Of a stretch of 64,000 nt of DNA, positions 59,451 to 64,000 are shown piece by piece. The translations under genes were made by a program, and so were the position numbers. The stretch is from Bugula neritina. Taxonomy: Eukaryota; Bryozoa; Gymnolaemata; Cheilostomatida; Bugulidae. Positions within the stretch are counted from its first letter, which is position 1. Every line of letters starts with the position of its first letter. The stretch lies in contig OZ037769.1 of assembly GCA_964035545.1 (NCBI GenBank), positions 15,499,133 to 15,563,132 of the forward strand, in the 5' to 3' direction. Below the pieces are notes generated by a model. The model worked only from the letters and a program-made list of their open reading frames with translations. It had not been told where the DNA came from and searched no databases.

Positions 59451-59593
59451 TTAACATACCTTGAACTTAAAGTTGAGTGGATTTTTCATATGGCTGAATT
59501 TTAACGCCATAAGGCAACTCCCACATCCTGCAACAGAAACACCAAGACTAACAAAGCAGTACAAATGGCTTCCAACATCCCTTGTAGAGAGGA

Positions 59594-59672
59594 GGCTGCA
59601 TCAGACCCGAAAGGTAAAGATCACTGAACCACGTTCATCACGGAATAAATATATTTCATCATACAAGCAGCC
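59594..59672 (-). ncRNA. box C/D snoRNA (intron 9)
   Basis: Perfect stem GGCTGC/GCAGCC, box C ATGATGA, internal C' GTGATGA, box D CTGA; 79 nt. The guide before box D (TTACCTTTCGGGT) holds nine bases complementary to ACCCGAAAG, a string I recall from conserved 28S rRNA; untested. Confidence 0.75.
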
Positions 59673-59825
59673 ACACAAGCACTAGGCTGATAGCTACACA
59701 ACTTACCAGTTAGCCAGTAGTGAGGTTGCCGGAAGGAGACAAGCGCAGCCCCTAAAATCGAAAAAGATCTTGTATAAGCAGCATGAAGAGCACAACACAT
59801 GGAGGAGAAGCTACTGCAAGACAAA

Positions 59826-59894
59826 GGATCAGACACAAAGTTGTAATCAGATAATATCAGGTGAAACACGGGTTCCGGAGAACCCATCACATCC
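59826..59894 (-). ncRNA. box C/D snoRNA (intron 8)
   Basis: Stem GGAT/ATCC directly flanks box C GTGATGG (one mismatch) and box D CTGA; 69 nt. Internal CTGA copies could be D'. Confidence 0.6.
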
Positions 59895-60071
59895 ACAGAC
59901 CAGAAACAAATGTAATACTTATTAATATTTACCTGGCTGTGGACAGAACATATCAAGACAGAACTTTAGGAAAATATCCATCAGTTCACCACCTGCAATA
60001 ATAAATGACAAGATGAGAAAAAATACTGACAAGTTTTAAACTAAAGCAATTTGCACAACATGAGTTGTCTA

Positions 60072-60200
60072 AGCTGTAATAGTTAGCCACTGGGCATTAG
60101 AATCAGCACAACAGCATATTTACAGCCAGGTTTATCTCTGCACGCTAAACGCCAGTGGCAGCAGAGTATTGCTGCCCTGGAGCTGGGGTGCATTACACAA
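60072..60200 (-). ncRNA. H/ACA snoRNA candidate (intron 7)
   Basis: Minus strand: the first hairpin has a perfect GGCAGCA/TGCTGCC stem within CCAG/CTGG and GCAC/GTGC outer pairs. A hinge AGATAA (ANANNA) follows, then a second hairpin with CTGG/CCAG, then ACA three bases from the proposed 3' end (ATTACAGCT). The order hairpin-H-hairpin-ACA is canonical. Confidence 0.6.
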
Positions 60201-60357
60201 CTAGAAGATTCTATTAGTTTAACTTACCATATCCAGTTTCAAACAGAATGGCATTACTTCAACAATAGTTCTTTCTGGCCACATCATCTAAAATCAAACA
60301 CTACATTAACAAAGGGGAAGATAATACAACCTGAAGAACATGCAGCAAGAGTAGAAA

Positions 60358-60437
60358 AAGCTCAGCGTTATGTTGATTCAGTAATATACAAAGTTATCAT
60401 CATCACATACAGTTGGTGGTGCAAATCATCAGCGCTT
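60358..60437 (-). ncRNA. box C/D snoRNA (intron 6)
   Basis: Stem AAGC/GCTT, box C core TGATGA, box D CTGA, 80 nt. The duplicate region in intron 13 (58372-58505) keeps box C but lacks the box D end, so it is a broken copy. Confidence 0.6.
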
Positions 60438-60590
60438 CAAGAAATAAACTCACAAATCATTTAAAAAGCTAACTTACTAATGATACCTCAGATGACCAGG
60501 TGAGAAGCAGCACGAACAGCACCTGAAACACAGCAATGACGTTATGTAGCCAGCAGAATGACATAGCAGCATCACTTAAAGCTATCACTA

Positions 60591-60666
60591 GTTTGCGTTC
60601 AGATATTCGTGGTTTGCAGTATCAACAGGGAACTCTGCGTGGTGCATGAATTTCATCACATCAAAC
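60591..60666 (-). ncRNA. box C/D snoRNA (intron 5), copy 2
   Basis: Same stem, boxes and guide as 58610-58685. The two differ at few or no positions, as expected for a recent tandem duplicate. Confidence 0.72.
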
Positions 60667-60849
60667 TCACAGGTTATTATTACACACGAATCTTGGGCAA
60701 CATACCTCAGACAAGGGTGGATCAGACAGCAGGTGAAGTTGCATCAGACAGGTAGAAACATCTACAATAACAAGGGAACTCGTGAGATACAGATATAACT
60801 AAGATATACAGATATAACTAAGATTAAAACATGTGAAAGAAATAAAGGC

Positions 60850-60945
60850 AAACTGTCAGACACCCAACAAAGATCCGTCTTAGGACTCCTGCCTCAGGAC
60901 TAATTCTGCGGAACGGCTGTTGGATTCTTCATCATACAAGCTTAG
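60850..60945 (-). ncRNA. box C/D snoRNA candidate (intron 4), copy 2
   Basis: Copy of 58853-58940 with the same box C ATGATGA. One of the CTGA boxes is changed (TCTTAGGAC for TCTCAGGAC on the plus strand), which favours one of the others as box D. Confidence 0.4.
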
Positions 60946-61379
60946 AAAGCGCATGAAATAGATTAGAAAGCAATTCTTACCTAACAGAGATTGGAGACCT
61001 GCATCTAGCCATATTCTAAAACATCGAAAAACACAAAATTACTAATTGAACTAATGGTTAGAATAGAAAATTGAATCAGGAATATGGCCATCATTTGGTT
61101 GATCCAGCCTACACAGACGAGTCTAAGGCAATAAAACTAATCATTCTGTAGCCATTAGCATTCAAACAATAAGACAGTTTTTGCAACAGTCAGTTTATTT
61201 TTTTGTAAAAAAACACTTGCAATAAACTGCTTTTACATAAATGTCTATAAAAACATACCAAGTTTGCAACAGGTCTACAATATCACAAATGGTCATCTCA
61301 CATTTCAGTATTCTAAAACAGTAAACCAAACACTTTGCAGGTGCCAAAACAATTGTGTAAATGCATGCATATTGAGATG

Positions 61380-61455
61380 CTAGGCAACATCAGTCGAAAG
61401 GTGGCAATGTGTTTCATGTATGCCAAGTGAACTTGTTATGATGCCATAAACTTGC
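61380..61455 (-). ncRNA. degenerate copy of the intron-1 snoRNA (intron 3)
   Basis: Keeps CCACCTTTCGACTGA but box C reads ATCATAA, like 59365-59450. The two decayed copies share changes and so predate the 2.0-kb duplication. Confidence 0.4.
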
Positions 61456-61617
61456 CATAGAATTTAACATACCTTGAACTTAAAGTTGAGTGGATCTTTC
61501 ATATGGCTGAATTTCAACGCCATAAGTCAATTATTACACTAGTCTAAAACATCAACAAAACGCGTATTTTAACTACTCAGCAGCTAATAAATTATTTTTT
61601 TGGTGCACTAAGATGGC

Positions 61618-61693
61618 AGCAGCTATCAGTCGAAAGGTGGTAATATGTTTCATGTATCTCAATTGAACTATGCTGACTCATCACGTTGCTGCT
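61618..61693 (-). ncRNA. box C/D snoRNA (intron 2), paralogue of intron-1 snoRNA
   Basis: Stem AGCAGC/GCTGCT, box C GTGATGA, box D CTGA, 76 nt. The interior is almost identical to 61921-62002, while the stems differ on both sides in a compensating way (GGTAGCA/TGCTACC there), which supports selection on structure. Confidence 0.8.
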
Positions 61694-61920
61694 ATTGAAG
61701 AATTAGTATTTATTTGGTTTTAATTAGGGTTTTCTACAACAATTATTTGGATAGTGATAAAATTTAACATACCTTGAACTAACAGTTGAGTGGATTTCTC
61801 ATATATCTTGACTTCAACAACATGGGTCAACTATTATACATTAAGCTGGTCTAAAACATCAACAAAACGCGTATTTCAATCACTTGGCAGCTACTAACTT
61901 ATTTTTCTTTGTACTAAGAT

Positions 61921-62002
61921 GGTAGCAGCCATCAGTCGAAAGGTGGTAATATGTTTCATGTATCTCAATTGAACTATGCTGACTCATCATGTTGATGCTA
62001 CC
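61921..62002 (-). ncRNA. box C/D snoRNA (intron 1)
   Basis: Seven-base stem GGTAGCA/TGCTACC, box C ATGATGA, box D CTGA, 82 nt including stem. The guide before box D is TATTACCACCTTTCGA. The clearest snoRNA in the window. Confidence 0.82.
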
Positions 62003-62190
62003 AGAGATTTAATTTAATGGTTTAAGAAGCATTGTGTCGAGTAAATGACAAGAAAATTAACTATGGATGCACCGCGTTTTGACTAATATTAACAGATGAA
62101 AATACACGTCCACTCACCTCGAATACCAAGTTGAAAAGGATGAAACTGCCCACCTCTGTTTCAGAGTGCAAGTTCAAGCGTGCGCGCGCT

Positions 62191-62433
62191 GATTTTACTA
62201 CAAATTTCCATAGAATGTAATTTATAGCCTCAGATTCTAATTATTCATGTTTCCGACTTGACCAAACGAATATTACCTTGAAACAGGGGTTAATAACACT
62301 TTTTGCAAGATGTCAGCCCCCATAAAATGTACTAATGCAACGTCTACAGTCTGAGGGTTACACTCGCTAAGTCCAGTTTCTCCAAGCCCATGGTCTTCTA
62401 GTAGTAAAAATTCAGATAGATTTAAGTCCTACT
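62191..62433. promoter_or_regulatory. probable bidirectional promoter
   Basis: Only about 240 bases separate the first donor-linked exon of the snoRNA host (minus) from the COG4 ATG (plus). The host side has a short GC-rich CGCGCGCGC stretch at 62182-62190, rare in this AT-rich window. No TATA box is obvious. Confidence 0.5.
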
Positions 62434-64000
62434 ATGTCTACTATAGAAGAGATACAAGCTGAGTTAAGAGCTCTCACAAAACATGAAGTAAGAAATTCAA
62501 ATCTAAAATTAGTTTTCATTTTTATTTTATTTCATTATTTTAATATTTTATATTAAATTTATTTATTTAGTAATTTAATTAAATATAATTCAAATTGAAT
62601 ATATTTGCAGTTGTATTTTTACTTTTAGACTCACTCTTGGCATTAAACTTATCACTTACAAGTACTCGAGTTTCAGTTTCTGTTTCAGTTTGTCTTTGAA
62701 TTGAATCACTAAGTCTAACACTTGTTTCCTTAACTTTAATCTGTCAAGATAAATGAAGGTCTAAATTAAGCTCAATTTTAACTTTAATCTTTAGTTACTT
62801 AAGTCATTTTTAGCTCATTATAATCTTTGAATATTATTTCATGTGATGCTACTACTTTAACTTTAAGATAAAAATTGTAAATAAAGTTTAACCTTCTTTA
62901 GTATTGAATTAGTCTTTGTAATTGTTATTTTATAACTGATTTTAAGGACTTGAAAGTTTTTTCAGTAGTTTTATTCAAGTTGTATGACATTGTTAACTAA
63001 ACTTATGCCTTTCCTTGACTAGCACATCTCTGTTTAGGCTATGACAAACTTGACTTGACCTGATCGTAGCTTTGAAATCAACTTTGAGCTGGCCTAAAAG
63101 TCAGTAATTGTTCTATGACTAATTAGCTAAAATAACTTTACCGAAACCTAAACTAAATAAAAAATCAAACTACTTTAGTTGATTATAGTTTGGTTCTAAA
63201 ATTATTCGATATTTTAATCAAGTTTGTAAGTAGTTGAACCATATTTTTACTTGGTAATATGTCTAGTAGTTTGTATGAAATACACTGTTTGTCCTTGGGC
63301 AGGATTAATGCCATTGTGTAATGTTATTAGGATGAGATAAATGAGAGTTTAGATGCTCTTCTCCAAGAACGGGGTGTCCTCGAAGATCAGCTTGCATCTC
63401 TACATAAACTGATGTAAGAATCCTTCCATAGCTTTGGATTGTATATTTTTTGTAACAGTCAAGGTTATAATGAACGTTATATGTATAACAGTTAAGGTTG
63501 TAATGAAATAAATATCGGTCCATTGCCACTAATCAATTAACCTATGCTGTTACTCTGTAAGCATCTGCTTTAGGCCGAACCTCGGATTGATTCACAACGA
63601 TGCCAAGCAACTTACGGGTATGATATCATTCACCTCTCAACTGGCTGACAATGTTAGTGGGAAAGTTAGACAGTTGGATTTGGCAAAGGTATCAGTTTAT
63701 CTAGTTTTGTTATCTTGTCATTGAGGTAAAGTCAGACTGTTTTATTCCCATATTTATGTTGGAAGTGTGTATTCCTCTGCGTTGTTAGAAATAATTCTCG
63801 CGCTTTGTTGAAACTCTCAATTTTCTTACTTGTGTAGGGTCTTTCATAGCTGTGATTATAATTTATAAGCGGTGATTTTAAAGCTTCCCACAAAGCATAC
63901 ATGTATATAATGTATTTATGTGTATACTTAGAGTCGGGTGTTGGCTGCATCTCTTAGAGTGGAGGATGTGTTAGATCTTAAATTCTGTACAGAGGGAGTA
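62434..64000 (+). CDS. COG4: conserved oligomeric Golgi complex subunit 4, 5' part
   Basis: Exons 62434-62487, 63331-63413, 63574-63688 and 63932 onward past the window edge; phases agree (0, 2, 0). The visible 107 residues are the N-terminal coiled coil of COG4: [36 protein letters not shown], then the strongly conserved [25 protein letters not shown] and [12 protein letters not shown]4 is part of lobe A of the COG tether, which captures intra-Golgi retrograde vesicles. Its conserved N-terminus binds Golgi syntaxin/Sly1. The next exons lie outside the window. Confidence 0.95.

Larger units (their letters stand above)
57520..62190 (-). ncRNA. snoRNA host gene (UHG/GAS5-like), 17 exons
   Basis: Exons on the minus strand: 62118-~62190, 61773-61850, 61473-61543, 60981-61015, 60706-60761, 60487-60522, 60228-60287, 59933-59992, 59707-59751, 59460-59527, 58981-59015, 58725-58780, 58506-58541, 58329-58371, 58083-58145, 57858-57912 and ~57520-57614, ending near AATAAA (~57528). 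Every intron is GT-AG and 130-460 bases long. Exons are 35-78 bases and carry stops in most joined frames. At least nine introns hold a sequence with box C, box D and pairing ends, and one holds an H/ACA-like double hairpin. Short non-coding exons with one snoRNA per intron define this gene type; the introns are the product. The block 60487-61543 is a copy of 58506-59527 (offset about 2.0 kb). The 5' end is set only by the first good donor and its GC-rich flank. Confidence 0.8.

Noticed and set aside
59460-59992. Three exons that can be read as one protein (GELMDIFLKFC...)
   Set aside because: Phases agree by chance for three exons, but the chain fails at the neighbouring exons and the introns hold snoRNAs.

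Overview
The window is animal nuclear DNA. Genes are split into short exons with GT-AG introns, coding density is low, intergenic DNA is AT-rich, and the products are metazoan (a Toll-like receptor, a neuroligin-like molecule, FBXO8, IQCC, COG4). It looks like an invertebrate, possibly an early-branching one, but I cannot name the species. All gene models were built by hand from homology recalled from memory plus splice-site and reading-phase agreement; no search was run.

Layout: (1) 1017-3616, minus: 5' part of a mitochondrial 10-formyl-THF dehydrogenase gene (ALDH1L2-like). (2) 6106-8503, plus: FBXO8 (F-box + Sec7), followed by a short inverted-repeat element (8575-9330). (3) 9942-16703, minus: a CABIT-domain protein (THEMIS/GAREM superfamily). 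(4) 17953-24456, minus: IQCC. (5) 26601-31102: a very young Ty3/gypsy LTR retrotransposon with identical LTRs and a 5-bp target duplication; it probably sits in the 5'UTR intron of (6) a bZIP factor (31581-32610, plus) that has an overlapping upstream ORF like ATF4. (7) 34701-40566, plus: a poorly understood gene model holding a 2.9-kb element with ~0.9-kb inverted arms. (8) 42263-49196, minus: a complete Toll-like receptor of 15 exons (LRRNT, about 21 LRRs, LRRCT, TM, TIR). (9) 51360-56700, plus: a neuroligin-like cholinesterase-fold membrane protein whose nucleophile serine is replaced by glutamate. (10) about 57520-62190, minus: a 17-exon transcript with little coding sense whose introns carry a series of box C/D snoRNAs and one H/ACA snoRNA, i.e. 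a UHG/GAS5-like snoRNA host gene, partly duplicated in tandem. (11) 62434-64000, plus: 5' part of COG4, divergent from the snoRNA host.

Two features stand out. One is the snoRNA host gene with its internal tandem duplication. The other is a recurring structure in which intronic minisatellites begin at or next to splice sites, sometimes duplicating the splice junction itself, and in several cases make up nearly the whole intron.
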